Assembly (NCBI GenBank): GCA_021234155.1
Contig: JAJEKV010000071.1
Span: 4,400,483-4,464,482, forward strand
DNA length: 64,000 nucleotides
Origin: Isoetes taiwanensis
Taxonomy: Eukaryota > Streptophyta > Lycopodiopsida > Isoetales > Isoetaceae
Direction: 5' to 3'
The notes beneath the pieces are model-generated. The model saw nothing but the letters and a program-made list of their open reading frames with translations, had not been told where the DNA came from and did not search any database. The translations under genes were made by a program, and so were the position numbers. Shown here in pieces: positions 22,170 through 34,035 of the stretch (position 1 is its first letter; each line of letters begins with the position of its first letter).

Positions 22170-25110
22170 ATTTCAAAATCGCGTGAGTGGAATATCGGAG
22201 GAGTAAAGTCCTCAAGTTTAAAAAGCAACAGTGCTTTCACTAGCACTAAAAAGAGAGGAACGCGGATATCATATGCTTTCAAGAACACAAGTGTAAGAAG
22301 GAGGAAGGCGATGTTCCTGTTTTAAAATAATAGGGAATGAGTATGTTGGAGTTGTCTCGGCAAAGAAAAAAGTCTATCTTTGGTACCTTAATCGCATGGA
22401 AAAACACGGTTAAGGTGACAACATCTATGTCGGAAAGATTTGGAAGGTGGTCCATCATAGTGTGGCAGCAGAACAACCAATCATGGGGAATTTTAAACAT
22501 TTACGCGCATAACAATCCTAGGGGAAGAGGTGCACTATGGGCCTCCCTCAGACATAAAATCAAAAGCCTTGGTAATCACATAGCATGGTTAATGCTGGGC
22601 GATTTTAATATGGTGGAGACATCGAAAGATGACGTGGTGCAACATCCGACATTGTCAATGGTTTTGAAAAGAGCAAATGGGGTAAATTGATAGACGCTAC
22701 CGGATTTATTGAGTCGGGAGGGGGATAAAGGTTTCACATGGTGCAATGGTTGGGTGGGATGGGGTAGAGCTTACGCTTAGACATGACAGGTGTTACGTGA
22801 ATTACAATACACTCGCCACTTCCCCAACTCTTCATAGAGTAAACTGCACAAACAATGCGATATCTGATCATAATCCCCAGGTAATTTCATGCCGTGAATG
22901 TAGGAAAAAAGTCTCAAGAACAAAGTGTTTAAAATGAATATCAAGTATCCGAAAGAGCTCGCTTTTCTTGCAGAAAATGCAAAGAAATTTGGCAAGCGGC
23001 ATTTATAAAAGACTCAGGCATGAAGGCCTTAACGGCAGCACTAGCAAATATTAAGCAATTTGCTAAACTGTGGGGGAGAGAAAAAGTACAGGAGGAGAGA
23101 GCATCTTTGGACAAACTATACAGTCAATTGACAACCCTCGAGCAAGCGTGGGTCCCAATGATGGTACGTAAGAGGAAAAATTATCGGATGAGATTAAAAA
23201 GTCAGAGGAGACCAAGACTGTCGAGAACAGAAGCAAGGCAGGTTTAACTTGGCTTAGGCAAGCAGATAAATGCTCTAAGTTTTTGCTGCCAAGCAGAAGA
23301 GGTGGTCAACAACATTATCTAGCATTACACTTGATGATGGGTCGATACTAAAAAGTTGTGATGGGCTCCATCAGTTTCTTCACGATCACTTTCAAAGCTT
23401 CTTCCCGGTGAGAAGCGTATGCCTTGACGACGAGTTTGAAGAGTTAGTGGTTTCAAAGGTGTCTCCGGTCATAACAAATGAGCAACACCAAATGTTGAGC
23501 CCACTATCTATAGAGGATTTGCATCAAAAGCCATCCCTCGACAAAAAGAAGTGTCCGGGGATGGATGGGATTCCAATAGAGTTTTTTCAGGTTTATTGGG
23601 AATGGATTAACATTGATGTATTCTCAGCTTATACAGACTTCCTACAAGCAGACCACCTGGATCCCAAGCTAAATACAGGTTGTATCGTTTTGATTCCAAA
23701 GGGAAAAGACCCACGTACTATCAATGACTGGAGACCCATCACATTGCTGTCGGCATTCTATAAGATAATAGCAAAGGGAATGGCAGAGAAAATAAAGCCC
23801 ATACTTGCAGAAACTATCTCCCCCGTCCAGTCAGGTTTTCTCCCAGGAAGGAACATTCTGCACAATATAGCAACAGCTTTTGAGGGTATGTATTGGGTGG
23901 ATTTTACTAAGGCATACGATAGCATCAGGTGGAGCTTTTTATATAAAATGCTGTTAAAATTGGGTTGCGGGGAATTTTTTACTGGAAGTGTGAAGAGATT
24001 ACTCCACTCAAGACAGGCCTCCCGTTCTTCTCAACGGGAGTCCTCTCCTATATTCGTCATCGAAAGAGGCATTAGATGGGGATGCCCACTAGCCCCATTT
24101 TTATTTAACATAGCGGTGAAGCTTTCTCACGCCTATTTCTCTGTGTCTCAAGGGATGGTCTAGTAGAAGGTCTTCAAATGGGGATGGATCTCGTGAGATA
24201 TGCAATCAATATGCGAGATGACTCTTTTTTTTTTTGTTTCTAGTAGCGAGAGGAGAGCAATCTAAAGAATGCCAGTCGGTTGTTAGATACTTTCTCCTTG
24301 GCCTCGAGGATGTCTCATCAATCGGAAGAAATGCTTTCGGCGCAATGGGCCGGGAAGGACCACATCCTGTGTGTGTTTAGAGCGCCTCGTGGAAAATCAT
24401 AAAAGATGGGAGTATTCTAACCTTCTTGGAATCCCAAGTGGGAATTAAAGTACCCTCAACAAAAGTATGGGATGAGATGATATTAGGATTACGTATATCA
24501 TCGAATTGGTGGAAAGTCGCCAAAACTATCATTGGTGGCGGGATAGTAGTAGCGGCATATGTCCGCGGCAAAGACGCACATCTATGTCTCATCTCTCCTC
24601 ATAGCCCCACCAGAGAAAGTAAAAGAAATGGAAGGGACAATTAGAAACTTTGTGTGGGGAGGCAACGAGGAAGGAGCACTAGTGAAAATAGCATGGTGGA
24701 AATGTAAAAGAGATAAGAAGAAGAAGAAGAGATTTTAACGTCACGCCACAAGGCAGCGTCCTATCGGACATGTGACACTTTACAACACACCCAGATGGGT
24801 CCTGTCCCCACCACTTTACATTGCTGAAGTGGGTCCTTCCCCCACCAACTTTACATTGCATGGCCACTTTCACAACGAGGCGTTGAACCCGTGACCTTGG
24901 GTATGGCAGTTTAACGTCTTACCACAGAAAGAAGGGGGAATAGGCATGATTGACTTAGCCCTACAAAGCAAAATACTAGTAGCCAAAAGCATGTGGAATA
25001 TTTTAGAGGAGAAAACAGAAGTCACCGTGCCTCCAACTCATAAAGCGTGCCATATGTTTCTCCCCGCACACATGCTAAAGTATCAGCACAAGTATCTCTT
25101 CCATGGTCTC
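22170..25110 (+). pseudogene. LINE ORF2: endonuclease and reverse transcriptase, broken
   Basis: The endonuclease begins at about 22179 with a degenerate WNIGG and ADIICFQEHK (QE catalytic motif). It goes on to WGILNIYAHNNPRGRGALW and AWLMLGDFNMVET (22480-22620), then SDHNPQVIS near 22863 (catalytic SDH). The reverse transcriptase is open from 23408 to 24163 with KKCPGMDGIPIEFFQ, TGCIVLIPKGKDP, INDWRPITLLSAFYKIIAKG, QSGFLPGRNILHNI and VDFTKAYDSIRWSFL. The usual FADD box is degraded to RDD near 24215. Downstream, LGIPSGN, FVWGG-like and GGIGMIDLALQSKIL (24938-24985) blocks persist in different frames. A SINE splits the KIAWW...LPQKEGG segment. It cannot make an active protein. Confidence 0.88.
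24743..24909 (-). mobile_element. tRNA-derived SINE, 167 bp, with 9-bp target duplication
   Basis: TTTAACGTC occurs on both sides (24734-24742 and 24910-24918), and the LINE reading ...FNVLPQKEGG resumes exactly at the right copy. On the minus strand the insert starts CTGCCATACCC and has a Pol III B-box-like GGTTCAACGCC (complement of about 24878-24889). It ends with a GGACGCTGCCTTGTGGCGT 3' domain. No A box is left, so it looks 5'-truncated or tRNA-half-derived. The 3' domain is shared with the SINE at 61615-61745. Confidence 0.8.
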
Positions 25111-25289
25111 TAGTTTATGGCTTGAAACCAAGTTACGAGGCCTCACCGTTCTTGAGAGGTCTCATTTCAGCGTGGGGCGTGGTGAAAAAGCTCTTCACAT
25201 TGAATATCAAGAATTGTGCGTGAAAGTACTACTCCACCATGGTGGATTCAAATAACCACCGCAATAAGACACAACAAGAGAATGGACAT

Positions 25290-25545
25290 TTAGCGGCGTG
25301 GGCTTGCGACGTGCGCGCGGCGTGGCGCCGCAAATAACGCCACCATGCGGCGTCACGCGACGCCACGTCGCAGAATTAACGCCGCTGCGGCGTGTGGTGC
25401 GACGTCCGACAATCGCGACGCGGGCGGATCTGTCACGCCGGTGCGCCACGCTCACGACCACGTCGCATCGGGCGTCGTCACTTTTGTGCGACGTGGACGT
25501 CGCGGCGACGTGACGCCGCGCGGACGCCCTACCGGACGTCTAGTG
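25290..25545. repeat. CACTA left subterminal repeats
   Basis: A GC-rich block in an AT-rich neighbourhood, dense in short words GCGACGT, GACGCC, ACGTCGC and GGCGTCAC in both orientations. In En/Spm elements subterminal motifs bind the TNPA-like protein and bring the ends together. Here I infer the same role from position and from the matching block at the other end. Confidence 0.7.
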
Positions 25546-28500
25546 TACTTTGTTCTTTTGGAGAACAAGGGTGGTCTTCGGCCACGAAAGTTGGTCCCGT
25601 GGTAATGTCGATATCTCGAGTCCATTGGAAGAGCCAAATCATGGTTTTGAGAGGGAAATTGCTCGCCCATCGCCGGTGGCCTTCGTGAAGAGAACTTTTG
25701 TGGCGGCATGTGAGCTCGGAAGACTCTGGAGCTATTTCATCGCGGCACCAACACCGCATATCCTAGTGAAATGTTTTTCTCATGTCCGACCCCAAGACGT
25801 TGCACCGCTTGTCAAAATTCCACCTTTTTTCGATGCGCATTTTTTTTAGTTATGCGTTCTTTTGCATTCATGCTTCATAAATTCGTAATTAATGCATGGT
25901 ATGGAATTAAATTCTGATTTTTGTCGGTTGGCTTCCTAGGTCATCCCCAAGATCTGTGCAAAGTTTTAGAATTTTCGGATAAAGTTCTGATCAAATAGGT
26001 AGCATTGGAAACGGTCTAGTGAAATTTGTTGTTAGGCGTGAGCAAGACATTCATAAATTCGTAATTAATGCATAGTAAGGAATTAAATTCTGATTTTTGT
26101 CAGCAGGCTTCCTAAGTCGCCATCGCCAACATGCAACGATGATTTTTCAAAATTTCAGACAAGGTTTAGATCAAAGTGTTTTGCATTAGTGGGCCCCGGC
26201 ACTGTTGTTGGGCGGTAGAGCCGGCACACTTGCCCAAGTCAAACAAGGCCGGGACCTTGCAAGGCCGCCTCATTAGAGGGGAGAGTCCGAACCCCAAGAG
26301 GCGAGCCACAAAAAGTTTTCCGTCCGTTAGAGGGGCTTTCGGAGAGGGAAGTTGCCCCGCCCCGCCCATAAGGCCGCCGGGAGAAGGACTTTTGGGGCAG
26401 TTGTTTTGCTTCGGGTGGTTTTAGGGTCCGTGCTCGGGGGGGCGTCAACACCCCCCTCTACGTCAAGACACGACGCAAGGTCCTAGTCGAATCGACAAGG
26501 ATAGAGCCTCAAGCGTAAACCCTATGAGTTGCCGGTTCTAGCAGGGGTTTGCGTTTTGGATCGAAGTTTGGTCCTTTGCACTTGGGACTTGGCGGATAAG
26601 ATGCGATTGAGAACGCTGAAGCAAGGGAACCGACGGAATGGAGTTTGGATCTGTACTCCTCCCGTTGTGGCGCTTAGAAGTAAAGGGACTTTTGCAAAGA
26701 GCAAGACATTCATAAATTCGTAATTAATGCATAGTACGGAATTAAATTCTGATTTTTTGTCGCCGGGCTTCCTAAGTCATCGCCAAACACTCTGGCCAGT
26801 TTTCAAAATTCTGGACAAGATTTAGATCAAAGTGTTTGCATTAGAACGGTGAAGGGCAGCCTGTTGTTGGGCAGCCGAGCTGGGCACACTTGCCCAATTC
26901 AAACAAGGCGGGACCTTGCAAGGCCACCTCATTAGAGGGGAGAGTCCAGGACCCCAGGGAGGCGAGCCCCAAAAAGTTTCCCCGAGCGGCCTTTCCTCGG
27001 GTGCTCCCTGGGGCCCGTGACGCTTAAAGTCCACACTCCCGGATCTCGCCCCTATCCGACCGCTGAATCCTTCGCTCAAGGGCCCCGCCTCGATAAGGTC
27101 CAAAAATCCAACATCCGTCCGGGAGAACTTATCAAACCGCCAAGCGCCCCGCGTCGACAGGGTAGAAACCAAAGTGTTTTGTCGTTCGACATTGCGAGGC
27201 TCGGGAATGGCGATTCTTCGCCACATCGTCCGGAGGCCGAAATTACCCTAGAGACCAAGTTGCACGGTCAGTTTTGCAAAAGAAAGAAACACTTACGCCC
27301 TACGTTGCAGTATTCGACAGCCACCTCCTAGGCCAATTGACTACGAGTGTGTTGGACATGAGATAGTTTGACGCTACCTCGAGAAGGGGTGGTCTTTTGG
27401 CCATGAAACTTGGTCCCCAGGGCAATGTCGACATTCCGAGTCCATTGGCGTGAGCGAATCACGATTCCGAGAGGGAAGTTGCCCGTCTGTCGCTGTGGCC
27501 CGGGGAGAGGACTTTTGGGGCAAGCCGCCTTCGGATGGTTTTAGGGATGGTGCTCTGCAAGGCCAACACCCTCTTTAAGGTCCTAGTCAAATCGACAAGG
27601 ATAGAGCCTCAAACGTAAACCCTATGAGTTGCCGAGGTTCTAGTGGTTTGCGTTTTTGGATGCCGAAGTTTTGGTCCTTTGCACTTGGGACTTGGCCGAT
27701 AAGATGCGATTGAGAATCGAAGCAAGGGGGCCCGGACCAATGGAGTTTGGATCTGTACTCTCCCGTTGTGGCGCTTAGAAGTAAAGGGCGCTTTGCAAAA
27801 GTAGCAAGACATTCATAAATTCGTAATTAATGCATAGTACGGAATTAAATTCTGATTTTTTTGTCGTGAGGCTTCCTAAGTCATCGCCAACATCTAGGCG
27901 ATTTTCAAAATTTCTGGACAAGATTTAGATCAAAGTGTTTGCATTAGAACGGGTCCGCAAAATGTTGTTGGGCCGAAGCTGGCACACACTTGCCCAAGTC
28001 AAACAAGGCCAGGACCTTGCAAGGCCACCTCATTAGAGGGGAGAGTCCTGACCTCGTGAGGCGAGCCCCAAAAAGTTTCCCGAGGCGACTTTTCTGGCGG
28101 CAAATCCCGGGCCGTGACGCTAAAGACCACACTCCGGATCTCGGCCCCCAATCCCACCGCTGAATCCCTTCGCTCAAGGGCCCTGTCTCGATAAGGTCCA
28201 AAAATCCAACATCCGTCCGTGAGAACTTATCAAACGCCAAGCGCCCCGGGGTCGACCGTAGAAAACCAAAGTGTTTTGTCGCTCGACATTGCGAGGTTCC
28301 GAATGGCGATTCGACCGCCACATCGTCGGGAGGCCGAATTACCCTAGAGACCAAGTTGCATGGTCAGCTTTTGCAAAAGAAAGAAACACTTACGCCCTAC
28401 GTTTGGTAAAGATTCGGATTGACCACCTCCTAGGCCAATTGACTACGAAAGTGTGTTGGACATGAGATAGTTTGACGCTACCTCGAGAAGGGGTGGTCTT

Positions 28501-31500
28501 TTGGCCATGAAACTTGGTCCCTGTGGCAATGTCGACGTTCCGAGTCCATTGGCGAGCCGAATCACAATTCTGAGAGGGAAGTTGCCCGTCCGTCGCTGTG
28601 GCCTTGGGGAGAGGACTTTTGGGGCAAGCTGCTTCTGTGTGGTTTTTAGGGTCCGTGTATCGCCAACAACACCCCCTTCTACGCCAAGACACGACGAAAG
28701 GTCCTAGTCGAATCGACAAGGATAGAGCCCCAAACGTAAACCCCATGAGTTGCCGTGTTCCAAAGGTGGTTTGCGCTTTGGATGCCGAAGTTTTGGTCCT
28801 TTGCACTTGGGACTTGGCGGATAAGATGCGCTTGAGAACGCCAAGCAAGGGGAACCTGACGGAATGGAGTTTGATCATGACTCCTCCGCTGTGGCGCTTA
28901 GAAGTAAAGGGCGCTTTTGCAAAGAGCAAGACATTCATAAATTCTGTAATTAATGCATAGTACGGAATTAAATTTTGATTTTTTTGTGTGAGGCTTCCTA
29001 AGTCATCGCCAACATATGTGCTAAGCCAAAATTTCTGGACAAGATTTAGATCAAAGTGTTTGCATTAGAACGGTCCGGGCAGCCTGTTGTTGGGCAGCCG
29101 AGCCGGCACACTTGCCTAAGTCAAACAAGGCCAGGACCTTGCAAGGCCACCTCATTAGAGGGAGAGTCCGACCCCGTGAGGCGAGCCCCAAAAGTTTCCC
29201 GAGGCAGCCTTTCCCTCGGCAGCTCCCGGGGGTCAGACGCTAAAGACCACACTCCCGGATCTCTGCCCCTAATCGGACCGCTGAATCCTTCGCTCAAGGG
29301 CCCCGCCCTCGATAAGGTCCAAAAATCCAACATCCGTCCGCGGAGAACTGATCAAACCGCCAAGCGTCCCAAGGGTCGACCTTTTGTAGAAACCAAAGTG
29401 TTTTGTCGCTTCTGACATTGCGAGGTCCGGAATGGCGATTCGACCGCCACATCGTCCGGAGGCCGAATTACCCTAGAGACCAAGTTGCACCTGGCCATTT
29501 TTGCAAAAGAAAGAAACACTTTACGCCCCTACGTTAAAAAGATTCTCGTACCACCTCCTAGGCCAATTGACTACGAGTGTGTTGGACATGAGATAGTTTG
29601 ACGCTACCCCGAGAAGGGGTGGTCTTTGGCCATGAAACTTGGTCCCTGTGGCAATGTCGACGCTCCGAGTCCATTGGCAGAGCCAATCACGATTCCGGAG
29701 AGGGAAGTTGCCCGTCCGTCGCTGTGGCCTTCGGGAGAGGACTTTGGGGCAAGCCGCCTCGGTGTGGTTTTTAGGGTCCATGCTCCGCGCCAACACCCCC
29801 TCCACGCCAAGACACGCCAAGGTCCTAGTCAATCGACAGGATAGAGTTCAAACGTAAACCCTATGAGCTGCCGTGTTCTAGTGCTGTGGTTTGCGCTTTG
29901 GATGCCGAAGTTTTGGTCCTTTGCACTTGGGACTTGGCCGATAAGATGCAGCTTGAGAACGCTGAAGCAAGGGGAACTGATTTGAATGGAGTTTGATCCA
30001 GACTCCCCGTTGTGGCGCTTAGAAGTAAAGGGCGCCTTTGCAAGAGCAAGACATTCATAAATTCGTAATTAATGCATAGTACGGAATTAAATTCTGATTT
30101 TTGTCAGCAGGCTTCCTAAGTCATCGCCAACATACAGCTTTTTCAAAATTTCGACAAGATTTAGATCAAAGTGTTTGCATTAGAACGGTCCGGCAGCTCT
30201 CGTTGTTGGGCAGCCGAGCTGGCACACTTGCCCAATTCAAACAAGGCCAGGACCTTGCAAGGCCACCTCATTAGAGGGGAGAGTCCGGACCCCGTGAGGC
30301 GAGCCCCAAAAGTTTCCCCGAGGCAGCCTTTTTCCGGGCGCTGCCCCGGGGTCAGACGCTAAAGACCACACTCCCGGATCTCGGTTCCCCAATCCGACCG
30401 CTGAATCCTTCGCTCAAGGGCCCCGTCTCGATAAGGTCCAAAAATCCAACATCCGTCCGCGGAGAACTTATCACCAAACCGCTAAGCGCCCCCCGCGTCG
30501 ACCGTAGAAACCAAAGTGTTTTGTCGTTTCGACATTGCGAGGCTCCTTAATGGCGATTCGATCGCCACATCGTCCGGGAGGCCGAATTACCCTAGAGACC
30601 AAGTTGCACTGGCCGTTTTTAAAAAAGAAAGAAACACTTACGCCCCTACGCTTGTAAAAGATTCGGCCGCCCACCTCCTAGGCCAATTGACTACGAGTGT
30701 GTTGGACATGAGATAGTTTTGACGCCACTCGAGAAGGGGGGTGGTCTTTTGGCCATGAAACTTGGTCCCTGTGGCAATGTCGACGTTCCGAGTCCATTGG
30801 CGAGCCGAATCATGATTCCCGAGAGGGGAAGTTGCCCGTCCGTCGCTGTGGCCTTTTGAGAGGACTTTGGGGCAAGCTGCTTCCGTGTGGTTTTTAGGGT
30901 CCGCGGCTCGCTGGCGCCAACAACCCCCTCTACGCCAAGACACGGCGCAAGGTCCTAGTCGAATCGACAATGATAGAGCCTCCCAAACGTAAACCCTATG
31001 AGTTGCCGTGTTCTAGTTGTGGTTTGGCGCTTTGGATGCCGAAGTTTTGGTCCTTTGCACTTGGGACTTGGCCGATAAGATGCGCTTGAGAACGCGGGCA
31101 AGGGGAACTGACGGAATGGAGTTTGATCTGTACTCTCCCTGCCAGGCGCTTAGAAGTAAAGGGCAGCTTTTTGCAAAAAGCAAGACATTCATAAATTCGT
31201 AATTAATGCATAGTACGGAATTAAATTCTGATTTTTTGTCAGCAGGCTTCCTAAGTCATCGCCAACATACATGCCAGTTTTCAAAATTTCTGGACAAGAT
31301 TTAGATCAAAGTGTTTGCATTAGAACGGTCCGGGCAGCCTGTTGTTGGGCAGCCGAGCTGGCACACTTGCCCAATTCAAACAAGGCCAGGACCTTGCAAG
31401 GCCACCTCATTAGAGGGGAGAGTCCGGACCCCAGGAGGCGAGCCCCAAAAAGTTTCCCGAGGCAGCCTTTCCTGGCAGTGCTCCCCCGGGGGGCCGTACG

Positions 31501-32757
31501 CTAAAGACCACACTCCCGGATCTCGGTTCCCCTATCCGACCGTTGAATCCTTCGTTCAAGGGCCCCGCCTCGATAAGGTCCAAAAATCCAACATCCGTCC
31601 GAGAACTTATCAAACCGCAAGCGCCCCCGCGGTCGAATCGCGGTAGAAACCAAAGTGTTTTGTCGTTCAGACATTGCAGGAGTTCTCCGAATGGCGATTT
31701 GACTTTGCCACATCGTCCGGGAGGCCGAAATTACCCTAGAGACCAAGTTTCACAGTCAGTTTTGCAAAAGAAAGAAACACTTACGCCCTACGTTGCAGTA
31801 TTCGATAGCCACCTCCTAGGCCAATTGACTACGAGTGTGTTGGACATGAGATAGTTTGACGCTTCCTCGAGAAGGGGTGGTCTTCTGGCCACGAAACTTG
31901 GTCACCAGGACAATGTCAACATTCCGAGTCCATTGGCAGAGCGAATCACGATTCCGAGGGGAAGTTGCCGTCCATCGCCGTGGCCTTCTTGGAGAGGACT
32001 TTTGGGGCAAGCCGCCTGTGTGGTTTTAGGGTCCATGCTCGGGCGCCAACACCACTCCTCTACGCCAAGACACGGCGCAAGGGTCCTAGTCGCCAACCGA
32101 CAAGGATAGAGCCTCCAAACGTAAACCCTATGAGTTGCCGTGTTCTAGCGTGGTTTGCGCTTTTGGGTGCCGAGTTTTGGTCTTTGCACTTGGGACTTGG
32201 CCGATAAGATGCAGTTGAGAACGCCAAGCAAGGGGAACCGGACGGAATGGAGTTTGGATCCAGACTCCCTCATGTTGTGGCGCTTAGAAGTAAAGGGCAG
32301 CTTTTGCAGTAGCAAGACATTCATAAATTCGTAATTAATGCATAGTACGGAATTAAATTCTGATTTTTTGTCAGCAGGCTTCCTAAGTCATCGCCAACAT
32401 AAAGGCCAGTTTTCAAAATTTCCGGACAAGGTTTAGATCAAAGTGTTTGCATTAGAACGGTCCGGGCAGCCTGTTGTTGGCAACCGAAATGGCACACTTG
32501 CCCAAGTCAAACAAGGCCAGGACCTTGCAAGGCCGTCTCATTAGAGGGGAGAGTCTGAACCCCAAGAGGCGAGCCCCAAAAAGTTTCCCGAAGTAGCCTT
32601 TCCTGGCAGCGCTCCCCCGGGGGGCCGTACGCTAAAGACCACACTCCCGGATCTCGGTTCCCCTATCCGACCGTTGAATTCTTCGTTCAAGGGCCCTGGC
32701 TCGATAAGGTCCAAAAAAATCCAACATCCGTCCGGGAGAACTTATCAAACCGCCACC
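25546..32757 (-). repeat. 1.12-kb satellite, array B (about 6 units) inside the CACTA element
   Basis: The unit marker AAGACATTCATAAATTCGTA recurs near 26044, 26704, 27806, 28926, 30047, 31183 and 32314. Spacings are about 660 (a unit with an internal deletion), 1105, 1120, 1121, 1136 and 1131 bp. A diverged partial unit starts the array (25546-26038), and the last unit stops at about 32757. Each unit holds AGTTTGACGCTWCC, AACTTGGTC, GTTTTTAGGGTCC, CTAGTCGAATCGACAAGGAT, AACCCTATGAGTTGCC and TTTAGATCAAAGTGTTTGCA in the same order as array A reversed. Copies differ mainly by 1-4 bp indels and substitutions at fixed GC-rich sites. Frames are not conserved, so it is non-coding as far as I can see. 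Confidence 0.92.
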
Positions 32758-32996
32758 CCTGTGCTCAAACATGCCACCCCTGTGCTCAAACATTCGTAAG
32801 TAGTAGCAATAGAAGATTGGTTAAATCCGGAATGTGATTTTGACTGCATATATGGCTCGGGAATGTCCAAATTAGCATAAGGACAAACTTTCATGACCAT
32901 CAGATGAAAAAAAGGCACCAAAAAAATTAAAAAGTGTTAGACGCCGCTATAACAAAATACGTCACGGACACGCCGCGATGCGACGTTAAACCAGAT

Positions 32997-33074
32997 ATAT
33001 ACGATTTTGAAATCGATATACGATTTTGAAATCGATATACGATTTCAAAAATCGATATCATGATTTCAAAATTC
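32997..33074. repeat. Four 19-20-bp hairpin repeats
   Basis: Four tandem copies of ATATACGATTTTGAAATCG and variants begin at 32997, 33016, 33035 and 33055. Each carries the dyad CGATTT-(TG)-AAATCG. On both sides lie GACGCC/GCGACG words like those at the CACTA ends (about 32939-32985 and 33080-33105), so this looks like an internal copy of a subterminal region. Confidence 0.75.
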
Positions 33075-33277
33075 AATCTTGATGCGACGCTTGCGCCGTG
33101 TTTTTTACAAATCCGCTGGCCGCCTTTTCCGGACCATTCCTAGGCTTCCTTCTATCGACTATTTTGATCTTCTTGCCACGACCTTGAACGACTTGCAAGC
33201 ACTCTTTTTAAGGTTAGTAGATCATGGTTTTTGGATTGAATGGTTTTTTGGATTGAATGATTTAGTGTAGATTTCAA

Positions 33278-33640
33278 ATTTTTTTTTCTATCTCTTTCCT
33301 TTTTTTTCTTCTTCTTGTTTCTTCATTCTTCTTCTTTTTCCTTCTTTCCTCATTTCTTTCTTCGATTCTTCCCTTATTTCACTCTTCCATTCTTCCATTC
33401 TTCTATCTTCTTCCATTTCATTCTCTTATTTCTTCCATTCTTCTCTTTCTTCCCCTAATTTCTTTTTTCTCCTCTTTCCCCTTCTCTTCTTTCTCCCACC
33501 CTTCTCTTCTTCTTTGATTCATTCATTTTTTTCTTTCTTGTTTTACTATTTCTTCATCTTTTTTTTTTTTTTTTTTTGTTTCTTCTTCGATCTTTTTTTC
33601 CGTTGTTCTTATTCTTCTAACTCTTTGTTGCTTTCTATTT
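33278..33640. repeat. Polypyrimidine (TTC/TTTCC) low-complexity tract
   Basis: About 350 bp of almost pure C/T on the plus strand, built from TTCTTC and CTTTCCTT words, with a run of 17 or more T near 33560. There is no coding content. Confidence 0.85.
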
Positions 33641-33741
33641 CGATTTGGACCCGTCAGGATCTTGTTACACACGTCCTTCTTTTGGTAAGTTGATCGCTTT
33701 GCATTTTATTTTTATAATTTTAAGGTGTTAAAAAAATTGAT

Positions 33742-34035
33742 GGAGTGGCTTGTTCAAGGGCACGGGTCGGCTCCACCTAGAGTGGGAGGACCATGTACCC
33801 GGTTCAAGTCCACTTCACTACGATCATATATTTTTCCTAGGTTAAGGAGTGGCTTGTTCAAGGGCACTACCGGCTCCACCCAGAGTGGAGAGGGCCACGA
33901 TCGGGTTCAAGTCCACACCACTTGTTATTTTTAGGTTTAAAATAAAATTGTAGTGGCTTGTTCAATGGCACGGTGAGGGGCTCCACGACGAGTGGAGATC
34001 ACCAGTGTTCGGGTCCAAGTCGACTTTTCTTGTAA
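33742..34035 (+). repeat. Trimer of tRNA-like (Pol III promoter) units
   Basis: Three units of about 73 nt, spaced about 105 bp apart, start with AGTGGCTTGTTCAAKGGCAC near 33742, 33847 and 33951. They carry GGCTCCAC...GAGTGG in the middle and GGTTCAAGTCCAC (B-box form) near the end in units 1 and 2; unit 3 has GGGTCCAAGTCGAC. In unit 1 the first seven bases GGAGTGG can pair with the terminal CCACTTC like an acceptor stem. The T arm does not fold, so these are not working tRNAs. They look like SINE heads or decayed tRNA genes. The array lies inside the CACTA element. Confidence 0.6.

Noticed and set aside
33742-34035. Three functional tRNA genes
   Set aside because: The T arm and anticodon arm do not pair, and unit 3 has lost the B-box consensus. 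Only tRNA-like ancestry is supported.
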